Below are positions 1 through 10,498 of a stretch of 64,000 nucleotides of DNA, in pieces; the first letter of the stretch is position 1; the number at the start of each line of letters is the position of its first letter. This DNA is from Liolophura sinensis (Eukaryota; Mollusca; Polyplacophora; Chitonida; Chitonidae). A model generated the notes under the pieces. The model searched no databases and was not told the DNA's origin. It saw nothing but the letters and a program-made list of their open reading frames with translations. A program made the translations under genes and the position numbers. The stretch is taken from NCBI RefSeq assembly GCF_032854445.1, contig NC_088305.1:25880628-25944627 (forward strand), in the 5' to 3' direction.

Positions 1-148
1 ATCCACAGGTTGTTGGCAAACCGTCTCGCGTACGAGCGGAGAGGAAGCCAGTATGAACTGGACTTGAATTCATAGCGACCGCACTGGTGAGGCGCTCTTG
101 CGGTATTATGCTGCGCTAGCACTCGAACCACCAGGCAACGGAGGCCAC
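1..148 (-). mobile_element. SINE head fragment in A0 intron 1
   Basis: Antisense 5' half of the AATAAA-tailed SINE: CATCCACAGGTTG through the tRNA-like CAACGGAGGCC end. Copies lie at 24418-24570 and 48957-49112. Confidence 0.6.
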
Positions 149-1770
149 ATTTATTCTTTCTATTCATATAAATGTTTCAATAGTACTCACCGCACTCACC
201 GTAACACCTAGGTTTTGGGAGAATTAGGAAAAAAAACTGAGTGAGGTTGATTACAGTATGACAATTTAGACTTTCACCTTTGTATCTTGCAGTAAAGAAT
301 CTGTCTCATAAATAACAGGAGCGCAAATGCCATCTACCTAACCTTTATCTTACACACATACTTTCTGCATATATTATTTCACTCAGTTCCCTTGATGAAG
401 CCTAACATGTGCTGGCATTTACTGCAAAACCTCGTGGGGACACATTTGTCTGAGAGGTGCTATCTACTTGTTATTATTATTTATTTATTCTAAGATAATG
501 CTGTCATCACCATTTGAAATTACCACACCAGACTGGTCACATATCTCAAGGTGTTATCCTCTGATAGCTAATCCGGCTAAACATACAGAACAATTTCATA
601 ACCAGATTACGTAATGTTCGCCCAGAGAAGACAATGGCGAAAATGTCTATTCGGAATACTTCTACTTTGCGCTGTTATGAAATCGATTTAACAAGCGGAG
701 ATAATAGACAAGTCTGGGGTTATTGTTAGTAACGTAGTTAGTCACGTGAGTCTTTTTTGAAATGCATTAACCTGTAAATGGGTAAAGAAAAGCGGTATAT
801 TCTATCCACAAAGCAGATTTATCGGAAATCGACCAAACGTCAACAGTTTCTAATCAACGCCCACGATGAATAGACCTTTTGTTCCGGCATAGGCTTATTA
901 TAAATAAATTTGTACGTACTGTTGTGGTTTTTGATGATTGTGAAATCTTAACGAACTAATATATGCTGTTAAACTTCTGCTAAATATTTTAGCATACATC
1001 TGTCATGATTTCACCGTCATATATATGAATTCACTAAGCCATAAATCTGTCCCACACATATCCAGAGAGGAGAAAGAGGATAGTTAGATGGGGGTTTGAC
1101 ATTGGAGAAGGGTGTAAGTGTAAAAGGGCATGATAACGCCACATAACTACAACCTTGATTATGTGTACCAATACATGTGGCATCTTGCAATCCATCCGTA
1201 AACTGTTACAGAAGACATTGTGTTTATGTATATTAAATAGGGGTAAATAGGGCTGCGTGTGCCTTCAGGGACAAGCACTAATGTGTTCAGTCGTCGATGA
1301 TCAGTCGTGCCCGTTTCCCCTGACAGTGGAGATTTCTGTGGAAGCCAAATATATTTCCGTTTACTTTTGTCGGAAGCGCGCTACAGTAGGAACATTTAAC
1401 CAATGAAACGGTGTATTTTTTTGTCTTTTTGTCTGACTGGTATTACATGTATCATGTTGGTCGAAAACACACAACCATCCGCAGGTTACTGGAAGGCTTT
1501 CCCACGTACGACCAGGGAGGAAACAACAAGAGTTTGGTTTGAATTCATGGCGGTCACATTAGTGAAAGGCTCTTGAATCACTGTGCTGCGGTATCAGGCT
1601 AATCTCACTGCTACAAAGGCATCGGAAGTTGAACGAGACATAAACGCCATATGTATAGAGCCTAAACACTTTGCAGCTTTCGCTTGAAGTATCAGATGGA
1701 TGTAACTAATGCTCCGTGAATTTGTGAATCATCATCGCCAGACATGTAACTATTCCATTAATCATTAACT

Positions 1771-2099
1771 TAATGAAACAATCAATGAAAAAGTCAATCA
1801 ATGAAAATGCCAATCAATGAAAAAGCAAATCAATGAAACAGTCAATCAAGGGAACAGTCAACCAATGAAACAGTCAACCAATGAAACAGTCAACCAATGA
1901 AACAGTCAATCAATGAAACAGCCAATGAATGAAACAATCAATCAATAAAACAGTCAATTAATAAAACAGTCAATCAATGAAACAGCCAATTAATGAAACA
2001 GTCAATCGACAAAACAGTCAATGAATAAAACAGTCAATCAATGAAAAAACCAATTAATGAAACAGTCAATCAATAAAACAGTCAATCAATGAAACAGTC
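1771..2099. repeat. AATGAAACAGTCAATC tandem array, A0 intron 1
   Basis: About twenty imperfect 12-16 bp units of (C)AATCAATGAAACAGT, ending 190 bases before CTLD exon 1. Present only in type A genes. Confidence 0.85.
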
Positions 2100-2291
2100 C
2101 TCCTCTTCCAAATCTTAAGCAGTCATTTAGTATGTCACCTACAAATAAGAACGGAACACAGAATATTTACCATTACCATTGCTTTTCACACTTTGGCACC
2201 ACAAATATCTCATACTCAGTTATCCCCCCTTTAAATCAACAAATCAAGAAATTATTTCTTCAGGTTTTCAATATTTCTTTCCTGTCGCCAG

Positions 2292-2471
2292 GTTGCCCGC
2301 ATGTCTCTGGTACCATGAACCTGTACTACCGTTTGGACACAAACACGTGTTACTATGTATGGCCCGGTCAGGCCGTGTACAGTGATGCAAAATCCATGTG
2401 TACAGATAAGGCCCTTCACCTTGTGCAGCTGGAAGAGGAGGATGAACAAGAATGGCTCAATGCACAAACTA
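2292..2471 (+). CDS. A0 CTLD exon (N-terminal half)
   Basis: 180 nt, phase 1, CGCCAG acceptor and GTAAGA donor. It encodes GCPHV, NTCYYVWPG and LEEEDEQEW. It differs from A4 at only two residues (Met and Ala near the MCTDKA stretch). Confidence 0.8.
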
Positions 2472-2733
2472 GTAAGATTTCCTTTGTTGTAGAGATTAAA
2501 TTGGCTATGCTTAACTCATACTGTGTTTAATCTGTTTTGTTTACCTTGTTCAGCACTTGACTGTGGCAATCAGATGGGCAATGAGAAAAAAAAAATTCTA
2601 TAAACAAATAAATCAGTGTGTTTATCAGTAAATAAGTAAAATAACATAAATAAATCAATAAATCTAAAAATCCAAAAAATCACTCGAAAACATCAAAAAG
2701 ATCAATAAATAATTAAATATTACACTTCTACAG

Positions 2734-2928
2734 GTATTCAACACTGGCTGGGATTGTCAAAATCATCAGGTGTTTGGAGATGGGTGAATTCCGGGCAGAT
2801 AGTGTCGAGCAGCGACACCCGATGGGCGGATACCGCTTCAGGAAATCGGGCATACAAACAAACTTCTACCAAATGGGCATCAACTTCGCCTTCCGCTTCT
2901 TATGCCGTCATCTGTGAACGTGACACGA
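2734..2928 (+). CDS. A0 CTLD exon (C-terminal half)
   Basis: 195 nt, phase 1, CTACAG acceptor and GTAAGT donor. It encodes HWLGLSK through VICERDT and is complete, unlike the A2 copy. Confidence 0.8.
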
Positions 2929-4036
2929 GTAAGTTTTTCTGCAGTAGGAACAAAACAGATATGTGTAGATTGATAGATATGTGTAGATTGATGTTTAAAT
3001 TGCTGCTTGAACTAATTCAAAACAAGTTTACATAAATATATAAATATATCTGCGCCATGTAATCTGTAATCATTTAGAATACGAGCATTGAAATCTAACG
3101 AAAATGTTGGAATTATTTTTGGAGAATGTAAGACGTGTTTCTAACGAGCAAAAATACTCAATAAAAATATTATGGCATTTGAAAAAAAAAACATGTTCGA
3201 AAATGTCCAGCGGAATCCGAGCTTGAGAACATGTGTCTGTGCTGTGAAGATCGACTTCAGCCTATTTAGCTTATTTAGCATCTTCAGGTTAAAACCTTGA
3301 GTTTAATGCAGGAGTTTCGAGTTCGAACTGTTTTGTCGCTGAAGGTAAAAAAGCCCCATTGCACCTATGCACCTATCAAAATGGCAGGCAACCGTCTGTG
3401 GTTACACCCACTATAACAAAAATAAATTAAACCAAATGTTGTTTCTTGTCGACGACCGATGGAAAAAATCAGAACCTGAGCGTTTGTGAACAAAATAAGT
3501 TCCTGAAGGAAAGATACGCCATGTATGCCCCCAAAACACAGCTAGACAGGCGAATGGTAAATCTTTGTCAATGAAACTTGTCTAACATTTTTTCACAAGT
3601 CACATGATACAGTAGGACTCCTTTCAAATTTACTGAGTTCAAACTCGGAACTCCTGATGTCAGGCACAGGAGTGGTAAATTCGTTCAATCTCACTCTCGA
3701 ACGTGAGAGTTTGGATGTATTAGACGTTAGACATCACTCGTTCAGCTGTTTATTTGGTTTAACATGAAGGGCAATCACTTGCCTTCCACCATAAGGTACG
3801 GGTATTAAACTTGATGTAGAGGTGAATGTATGTGTGTTAGATGTAGGAAAGTTGGTCAGTTACTTGCTGGTGGCAGATGGTTTACTCTCGTTCTCGATAT
3901 TCAAGAGGTGAAACTTAGACCCCTTCTGGGTGGCTCTGGCGTCTTAGGTGGGTAAACGAGTTCATCTCATATACATGCTACACACATTTCGATGACCAAT
4001 GCAGTGCCAGTGCAAAGGATCTGTTGTTAGCAATCA

Positions 4037-4233
4037 GAGTGTCAGTTAAAGTTGTGCACCGGAGTGTACTGGAGTGTGAGTCTTAATTGTGCACCAGAGT
4101 GTACCGGAGTGTCAGCGTTAATTGTGCACCAGAGTGTACCAGAGAGTAAGTCTTAATTGTGCACCGGCGTGTACAAGGGTGTAAGTCTTAATTGTGCACC
4201 GGAGTGTACCAGAGTGTCAGCCTAAATTTTGCA
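4037..4233. repeat. 35-bp minisatellite, A0 linker module 1
   Basis: Units of GTGCACCGGAGTGTACCAGA plus GTGTCAGCCTTAATT, with a nested CCGGAGTGTA-like sub-repeat. Confidence 0.85.
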
Positions 4234-5173
4234 CCATAGACAGTCTCTAGCATGCAACACAACAGTGGAGCAACATGTGACAAAATGTGCTGAAAGGTTT
4301 CATTTTATGACCTTGTTGAGACTGTGGCTGAGTCGAATTAGCTTCTTTCTTCACTCATGTCAGGATATCGCGTACAGAGTACAAAATAAACAACATAAAA
4401 TTTCACACTGTGAAGATGGCTTACTCTGGATTGTTGAACATATGAAACAAACCGACAATGTGTATGTGAAATATCAGTGAGACCAAGATAACCAGTAAAT
4501 ACCATTAAATAGGTCAATATTGCAAGTCACGTGTACGAATAACAGTGCAGTTTGTCCTACATCCCCTAAAACGTATTTTTCGATCTGAGATCTGTTTTAT
4601 TCTTCCCAGCTTAACTTTCAGAAATGTTTCCGTTCACAAACTTGAAATTCCTTCTTTTAGAGCGTGCTCTCCTCAAAATATCCATACTGTACGCCACAAA
4701 TGATGTTTCCTTTAATCATACAGTTTTTGTGATTTCAAACCAGCTAGTTATTCATGAATAATGACGACCAAAATTATGTACATGTACATGGCGGAACGAC
4801 AGCAAGCCAAACTTCGCTACTCGCCTTTTTCGATTCGTGTTGGCCGCAGTCGGCGCCGTCCGAAAGATAAACTTGTGGAAGGCTTTGATTGAAAACAGGA
4901 AAATCTACTGTACATCATTAACAGGCGATTAATAACTTTGTTGGTGGCCTAAACTCTAATTTTAGAACTAACACATGGTGCGCACTCTCATTCAGAATGG
5001 AAGGCTTTTGACAGCGTCACGTAGAAGAGTTTCTAGATATTAAAACTATGATGATAAAGTATATTTTTTCTGTGCAAATAGGAGTAATTTGTTTTTCTTT
5101 CACTCAGATAAACCAAGTAAGAGATGGTCAGTATTTTTAGTAAAACAAACTATATTTTCTTCTGTATTGGTAG

Positions 5174-5242
5174 CAACAACAACAACATCAACAACGACGA
5201 TGGCAACATCGACGACATCCCTCTCTGCTTCACCAGACACGA
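5174..5242 (+). CDS. A0 Thr-rich linker exon 1
   Basis: 69 nt, phase 1-1, Thr/Ser run ending SASPDT. Its microexon candidate is at 5108-5116 (Asn-Lys-Pro). Confidence 0.65.
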
Positions 5243-5257
5243 GTAAGTAGGTCTTTG

Positions 5258-5412
5258 TATTTATTTATTCATTTGATTGGTATTTTAAGCCGTATTCAAG
5301 AATATTTCACATAATCATCGGCGACCAACATTATGGTGGGATGAAACCGGACAGAGCCCGGAGGACACCCACGACCATCGGCAGTTTGATGCCAGAACTT
5401 CCCACGCACCCG
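5258..5412 (-). mobile_element. Antisense SINE body after A0 linker 1
   Basis: TTTATTTATTCATTTGATTGGTATTTTAAGCCG start, then ACATTATGGTGGGATGAAACCGG. A degenerate SINE of this family follows every linker exon directly (others: 6879, 19028, 29706, 31017, 43283, 54206, 55848). Confidence 0.6.
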
Positions 5413-5622
5413 TAAAGGAATCAGAGTGTCAGTTAAAGTTGTGCACCGGAGTGTACTAGAGTGTGAGTCTTAATTGTGCACCAGAGTGTACCGAAGTGTC
5501 AGCGTTAATTTTGCACCAGGGTGTACCAGAGTGTAAGTCTTAATTGTGCACCGGAGTGTACAAGGGTGTAAGTCTTAATTGTGCACCGGAGTGTACCAGA
5601 GTGTCAGCCTAAATTTTGCACC
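5412..5622. repeat. 35-bp minisatellite, A0 linker module 2
   Basis: Same monomer as at 4037, opening the second linker module. Confidence 0.85.
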
Positions 5623-6029
5623 ATAGACAGTCTCTAGCATGCAACACAACAGTGGAGCAACATGTGACAAAATGTGCTGAAAGGTTTCATTTTATGACCT
5701 TGTTGAGACTGTGGCTGAGTCGAATTAGCTTCTTTCTTCACTCATGTCAGGATATCGCCTACAGAGTACAAAAGCCACAAAATAAATGTTCACATTGTGA
5801 AGATGGCTTACTCTGGATTGTTGAACATATGAAACAAACCGACAATGTGTATGTGAAATATCAGTGAGACCAAGGTAACCGGTAAATACCATTAAATAGG
5901 TCAATATTGCAAGTCACGTGTACGAATAACAGTGCAGTTTGTCCTACATCGTCTAAAACGTATTTTTCGATCTGAGATCTGTTTTGTTCTTCCCAGCTTA
6001 ACTTTCAGAAATGTTTCCGTTCACAAACT

Positions 6030-6253
6030 GTTTTTTTTTTGATTGGTGTTTTACGCCGTACTCAAGAATATTTCACTTATACGACGGCGGCCAGCATTAT
6101 GGTGGGAGGAAACCGGGCAGAGCCCGGCGGAAACCCACGACCATGCGCAGGTTGCTGACAGACCTTCCCACTTACGGCCGGAGAGGCCAGCATGAGCTGG
6201 ACTTGAACTCACAGCAACCGCATTGGTGAGAGGCTCCTGGGTCATTACGCTGT
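6030..6253 (-). mobile_element. Full-length SINE insertion in A0 linker intron, with target-site duplication
   Basis: An antisense tRNA-derived SINE (A-tail read as poly-T, then the GATTGGTGTTTTACGCCG body) is flanked by the 12-bp direct repeat CGTTCACAAACT at 6018-6029 and 6254-6265. The paired module at about 4633 and both A2 modules have the empty site. The target duplication proves insertion. Confidence 0.88.
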
Positions 6254-6794
6254 CGTTCACAAACTTGAAATTCCTTCTTTTAGAGCGTGCTCTCCTAAAA
6301 AATATCCATACTGTACGCCACAAATGATGTTTCCTTTAATCATACAGTTTTTGTGATTTCAAACCAGCTAGTTATTCATGAATAATGACGACCAAAATTA
6401 TGTACATGTACATGGCGGAACGACAGCAAGCCAAACTTCGCTACTCGCCTTTTTCGATTCGTGTTGGCCGCAGTCGGCGCCGTCCGAAAGATAAACTTTT
6501 GGAAACCTTTGTTTGAAAACAGGAAAATCTACCGTACATCATCAACAAGCGATTAATAACTTTGTTGGTGGCCTAAACTCTAATTTTAGAACTAACACAT
6601 GGTGCGCACTCTCTTCAGAAAGGAAGGCTTTTGACAGCGTCACGTAGAAGGGTTCTTAGATATGAAAACTATGATGATAAAGTATATTTTTTCTGTGCAG
6701 ATAGGAGTAATTTGTTTTTCTTTCATTCAGATCGACCAGGTAAGAGATGGTCAGTATTTTTAGCCACACAATATATTTTTTTCTGTATTGGTAG

Positions 6795-6863
6795 CAACAA
6801 CAACAACATCAACAACGACGATGGCAACATCGACGACATCCTTCTCTGCTTCACCAGACACGA
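6795..6863 (+). CDS. A0 Thr-rich linker exon 2
   Basis: Second copy of the 69-nt linker exon, reached through a duplicated intron module. Its microexon candidate at 6731-6739 encodes Asn-Arg-Pro. Type B genes have only one such exon. Confidence 0.65.
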
Positions 6864-6878
6864 GTAAGTAGGTCTTTG

Positions 6879-7105
6879 TATTTATTTATTCATTTGATTG
6901 GTATTTTAAGCCGTACCCAAGAATAGTTCACTCATTCACCGGCGACCAACATGTTCTGAGGAAACCGGACAGAGCCCGGAGGACACCCACGACCATCAGC
7001 AGTTTGGTGCCAGAATTTCCCATGCACGCCCGTAAAGGAATCTTGTGAGAACTAAACTTGAACTCAGAGAGAGTATATTGGTGACAGGCTCCTGGGTCAT
7101 TGCGA
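6879..7105 (-). mobile_element. Antisense SINE after A0 linker 2
   Basis: Same family as 5258, extending further into the tRNA-like head. Confidence 0.55.
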
Positions 7106-7248
7106 TGCCCTGGAAGGCTAAATCACTGATCACAGGGTCGCCTCGGGTGTTTGGGTCTAGTAGCGTACAGGTCGATCTGGAGTTAGTACACTAAAATGTC
7201 TTTTTTAGACAGTTTTTGAGTCTTAATACATTATGTTTGTTTTTGTAG

Positions 7249-7503
7249 GTGGATCATTATGTCCCGGATTTCGATAGTTTTATTTACACAGATGCACTGA
7301 GGAGTATCTTGATACTTTACGGATCACTTCGCCTGTAAGGAGCCTATTCGACTGTGCAGTCAAATGTATAAATGACAATAGCTGTAGAGGAGTTCGTGTC
7401 GAGTTACACCGAGGACTGTGCGCTCTACTGAGTCTTTCTGTAGTGGTCAACACATGTCCTACAGACTCGAGTTGTTGGTGTTTCGAAGAACACAAATGAT
7501 TAG
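7249..7503 (+). pseudogene. A0 PAN exon with nonsense codon and 11-nt deletion
   Basis: The acceptor and start of the exon are intact, but TAG replaces AAG (Lys) at 7275-7277. Near 7468 eleven bases (Ser-Glu-Cys-Tyr region) are missing compared with 31390-31655, shifting the end out of frame. Both lesions recur in A4. Confidence 0.8.
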
Positions 7504-7587
7504 AAAACCGACTACTATTGTTTTTCTTTAAAGAGGTTTACGTGATATTTAAATTAAATTATTGTTTAATTTAACTTACATCTTTAT

Positions 7588-7593
7588 AATAAA
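7588..7593 (+). terminator. A0 polyadenylation signal
   Basis: AATAAA about 85 nt after the ancestral stop position. Confidence 0.45.
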
Positions 7594-8111
7594 CCCGAAT
7601 CCTGTTGTTCCGAGGCAGCATTTGTGACATTTTAATATGTAGCTACAGGTACATGTAAATGGTAACACACGAACGAAAACCCCCGTCAAAAACATGGACA
7701 AAGATACCAGTGGCTGTTTGCAGCACTTTGTCAACAGCAGGGACTCGATCTGCCACAAGAAGACACAGTGTATTTAAGCAAACCTAATGGCTCCTCATCT
7801 CCATGTGACTGCAAAATTGTGGAGTATGACTTAAAACCTGACGGTTTCCTACATACATATATATAACACCTTTACTCGTCGCCACCCCCAATACTGACTT
7901 GTGGCTAATTAGATCTAATAAAGGACTTACTCTCAATCTGCTCGCTTTGATCTAATCTATGTTTGTTTCCACGTTTTAAGAGCGAAGGTCAAAGGTTGAG
8001 TGGTGTGTGTCGATTTTATTTACTTACTGATTTCTTTGATTGTTGGATAACATTATGTTAAATAATATTTCAATGAATTTTTATTAATTAAATATCTTGG
8101 CATTCGATCCG

Positions 8112-8575
8112 GTCTGCTACATTGGGTTCGGCATGACGTTCCAGTGAGACAGAACTATGAATATGTTGGGAATCCAGTGTAGCAGAATTCTGACATATTC
8201 CTAATACTGACTCTCTATTACGTCATGCAGAAATCAATGTAGCAGATCGCACTCGAACCCGACATATCCACGGCGCTATACCACTGGCACGTCATGCAGA
8301 ACTCAAGGTAGCGGGACGTACTCAAAGCCGACATATTACTGGCGCTGTCCCACAGGCACATCATGCCGAACTCAATGTAGCGCGCTGCACCCAAAGCCGA
8401 CATAAACATGCCGTTGTAACACTGGCACGTCATGCCGAACTCAAGGGAGCGGACCGCACCCAATGCCGACATATTCATGCCGCTGTACCACCTGTACGTC
8501 ATGCCGAAATCAATATAGGCCGACATATTCGTGGCACTGTACCACCGGCACGTCATGCTAAAAACAACATACACG
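8112..8575. repeat. 69-bp satellite downstream of A0
   Basis: Imperfect monomers of about 69 bp built from CGTCATGCCGAACTCAATGT, AGCGGGCCGCACCCAAAGCC, GACATATTCATGGCGCTGTA and CCACCGGCA. Because 69 is a multiple of 3, both strands give long repetitive open frames; these are not genes. Confidence 0.88.
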
Positions 8576-8618
8576 ACAGCCTATACTTAATCACATGATA
8601 CTGACATCTGGTCGACCA

Positions 8619-8840
8619 CTAGTATGTTTGTTTTTCTAATTCTGAAAGCAAAGCGAAGTGATGCAGAAACTTCCGACAGAAACAACAGACGCCTAAAACC
8701 CTGAGGATTTCTTTCCTGCTTGTAGGCACTGGTTGGTCGACTATGGCTTTTATTTTGGCCCTCCGAGGTACAACTTGTCCACCTCCAACCACATGTCCAA
8801 GATGTGTGACTGTGGCCTTGGCGAAGTCACTCTTCTTCAA
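8619..8840 (-). pseudogene. RT C-terminal/connection fragment (Ty3/gypsy type)
   Basis: It encodes VTHLGHVV and KEILRVLGVCCFCRKF, typical of the region after the RT palm in gypsy elements. The intervening YxDD block is deleted between this and 8881. Confidence 0.75.
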
Positions 8841-8880
8841 ACTGATGACCAGTTGATGTTCTGAAAGTCGTCTAAAGAGT

Positions 8881-9351
8881 TTATTCAGGTGACGCCGAAA
8901 TTTCTTTGGCCTTGTCCGTCAGTGGTACTTGGCAATACCCTTTTAACAAATCTATTTTGCTGACAAATTTAGCTTTTCCAACTTTGTCAATACAATCTTC
9001 TTTGCGTGGAATGGGATATGAGTCATCATTGGTTTTGGCATTGACCTGGCGGTAATCAACGTACAGCCTGATGGAGCCATCTGGTTTGGGAATAACCACA
9101 ATCAGAGAACACCAATTACTCTGACTTGGTTCAGTGATGTTATTCTCCATCATGTATTCAATTTCCTGTTGTACCTTCTGGGCCTTCGTAAAATTAAGCC
9201 GGTATGGACGCTGGCTGATCAGTGGTGATGACCCCACCTCCACATCATTTGTTGTTGCGTTGCTACATTCTGGTACTATTTCATTCACTGCTTGTTGTGA
9301 GTGACGAACGCTACTGGCTACTGGCTTTTTCTCTGCTCGGTTTTCCTTCAT
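8881..9351 (-). pseudogene. Reverse transcriptase N-terminal fragment (Ty3/gypsy type)
   Basis: An open stretch of 156 codons shows PKPDGSIR and VDYRQVN, then PIPR and KIDLLKGY, the fingers and first catalytic Asp region of gypsy RT. It then ends abruptly. The fragment joins directly to a zinc knuckle without a protease. Confidence 0.8.
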
Positions 9352-9359
9352 TAGCCAAC

Positions 9360-9417
9360 ATTCTGACCTAAGATGACCTCTCTTGTGACAGTAATGGCAA
9401 ATGATCTGTGCATGTCC
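9360..9417 (-). pseudogene. Gag CCHC zinc knuckle remnant
   Basis: CHYCHKRGHLRSEC fits C-x2-C-x4-H-x4-C, the nucleic-acid-binding motif of retroelement gag. Confidence 0.75.
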
Positions 9418-9607
9418 TTTCCTTGAGTCGGCTTTCCTTTAAATGATGGTCCAGTTTTATTTTTCTGCGGCGTCAATAAAATGTTTTTGGCTAGAACAAA
9501 TCCGTGGTGAACAGGGTTTGTATTATAAGTAGCTCCTTCAGTTTTCTCCTTGCTTTCTATCTCCCTTATCTGTAAGTTATGTTCCATTTCCATCTTCCGC
9601 ATTTCAT

Positions 9608-9948
9608 CGGCCCGGATAGCACAGTTGCTAGAGCGTCCGCTCCGGGATCAATCCTGGGTCGAGTCACATCTACGACTTTAAAAGAGGAAGTTGTAACTTC
9701 CTCGCTTGGCGTTCAGCATGAAGGGAATAGTGCAACGACTGGATGACCCGTATCAGCATAATGGTTCGGGCGGGGAGGCTTACTTGCCTTCGGTAAGGCG
9801 TCTCAGTGAAGCAGCACTAGATAAAAGGGCGGTGGAAATCCGTCCTGCAACAAGGAGGTACATCACATACACCATAAGGATTCCTTCGTCGTCATATGAC
9901 AGAAAAATTGTTGAGCACGACCTTAATCTCCAACCACTCACTCACTCC
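9608..9948 (+). mobile_element. tRNA-derived SINE nested in gypsy gag
   Basis: Head with box A-like TAGCACAGTTGCTAGAGCG and box B-like GGGTCGAGTC. The central domain shares the GCTTGGCGTTCAGCAT motif with the SINE at 20100, and the body ends CCTTCGTCGTCATATGAC...TTGTTGAGCACGAC with a CACTCACTCACT tail. I recognise this layout from mollusc genomes. It splits the gag of remnant 1. Confidence 0.7.
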
Positions 9949-10498
9949 TTCCGCGTTTCGAATTCTCTCTCCCTTTCTTTTTCTCTTTCCAGTCTCCGTA
10001 TTCCCTCTCTTGCCTGTCTTTCCCTTTACTGTTCTCTCTCTCCTCTTCCCCCCTTCCCTTTCTCTTTCCTCTCTTTCCCTTTCCTTTTCTCTCTCTTTTT
10101 TCTCTAACTTCAATTTTACCATCTCCAGTTGCAGTTTTAAAACTTCAATATCGGTAGCTGGTGACGCCGTAATTACATGGGGTAGGTCGCTGCTTAATCC
10201 TAAATGCTAAGCTATTGCCTCCACCTTTTCTTTAAGCTATGGGCAAAGTTCAATTTCTCTTTTTCTGCAATTACTCTTAGTTCAGCCTTTCTGATAATCT
10301 ACTTACAGTTACGCCAGAATCTAAAGGTACCTCAACATTGAATTCCTCAGCCATAGTTTAAATGTTACAATGTATACAAAAGTAACACTATCCTGTCAAT
10401 CTCCCAGTGAAACCCTGTTTGACCGTATGTTTACAAAGTGCTACAAATGTTGCAATTTCGATTAGCACTGCTAGATTTTCCCAGACGACACCCTAATT

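Larger units (their letters stand above)
1..7503 (+). pseudogene. Gene A0: type A lectin/PAN gene, 5' exon outside the window, PAN exon broken
   Basis: Visible exons are 2292-2471 and 2734-2928 (CTLD), 5108-5116 and 5174-5242 (microexon and linker 1), 6731-6739 and 6795-6863 (microexon and linker 2), and 7249-7503 (PAN). CTLD and linker exons are open with good splice sites. The PAN exon has TAG at 7275-7277 and a later 11-nt deletion near 7468. Because the stop is in the last exon, the message could still give a secreted CTLD plus Thr-rich tail of about 207 aa, assuming a signal exon like A4's. Positions 1-2291 are intron 1. It is called a pseudogene because the PAN domain is lost; a short functional form cannot be excluded. 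Confidence 0.7.

Noticed and set aside
1771-2099. CRISPR-like regular repeats
   Set aside because: Units are contiguous and imperfect without unique spacers, and the context is a eukaryotic intron.
2132-2291. Coding extension upstream of CTLD exon 1 (MSPTNKNGTQN... frame)
   Set aside because: It lies before a good pyrimidine tract and CGCCAG acceptor. The signal exon joins in phase at 2292, and the extension is not kept in type B genes.
4229-4480. 83-codon open frame repeated in each linker intron (also 5616, 53184, 54573; longer version at 42196)
   Set aside because: It is broken by a 4-nt frameshift in both A2 modules and by a deletion in B1, lies within an intron, and resembles no family I know. 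It is conserved only because the module is duplicated.
4788-4892. 34-codon basic open frame (MAERQQAKLRYSPF...) in linker modules
   Set aside because: Differences between copies are mostly amino-acid changing, and type B copies lose the ATG or the frame. No sign of selection and no recognised family.
8218-8574. Long repetitive open frames on both strands in the 69-bp satellite (also 20524, 20825, 32371, 45077, 45354, 57187)
   Set aside because: The monomer length is a multiple of three, so frames stay open by arithmetic. They are satellite, not protein genes.
9892-10122. Lys/Glu/Arg-rich minus-strand frame and its Ser/Phe/Leu-rich complement
   Set aside because: Minus strand is the charged gag stretch of the gypsy remnant; the plus-strand frame is its pyrimidine-rich shadow. 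Not an independent gene.
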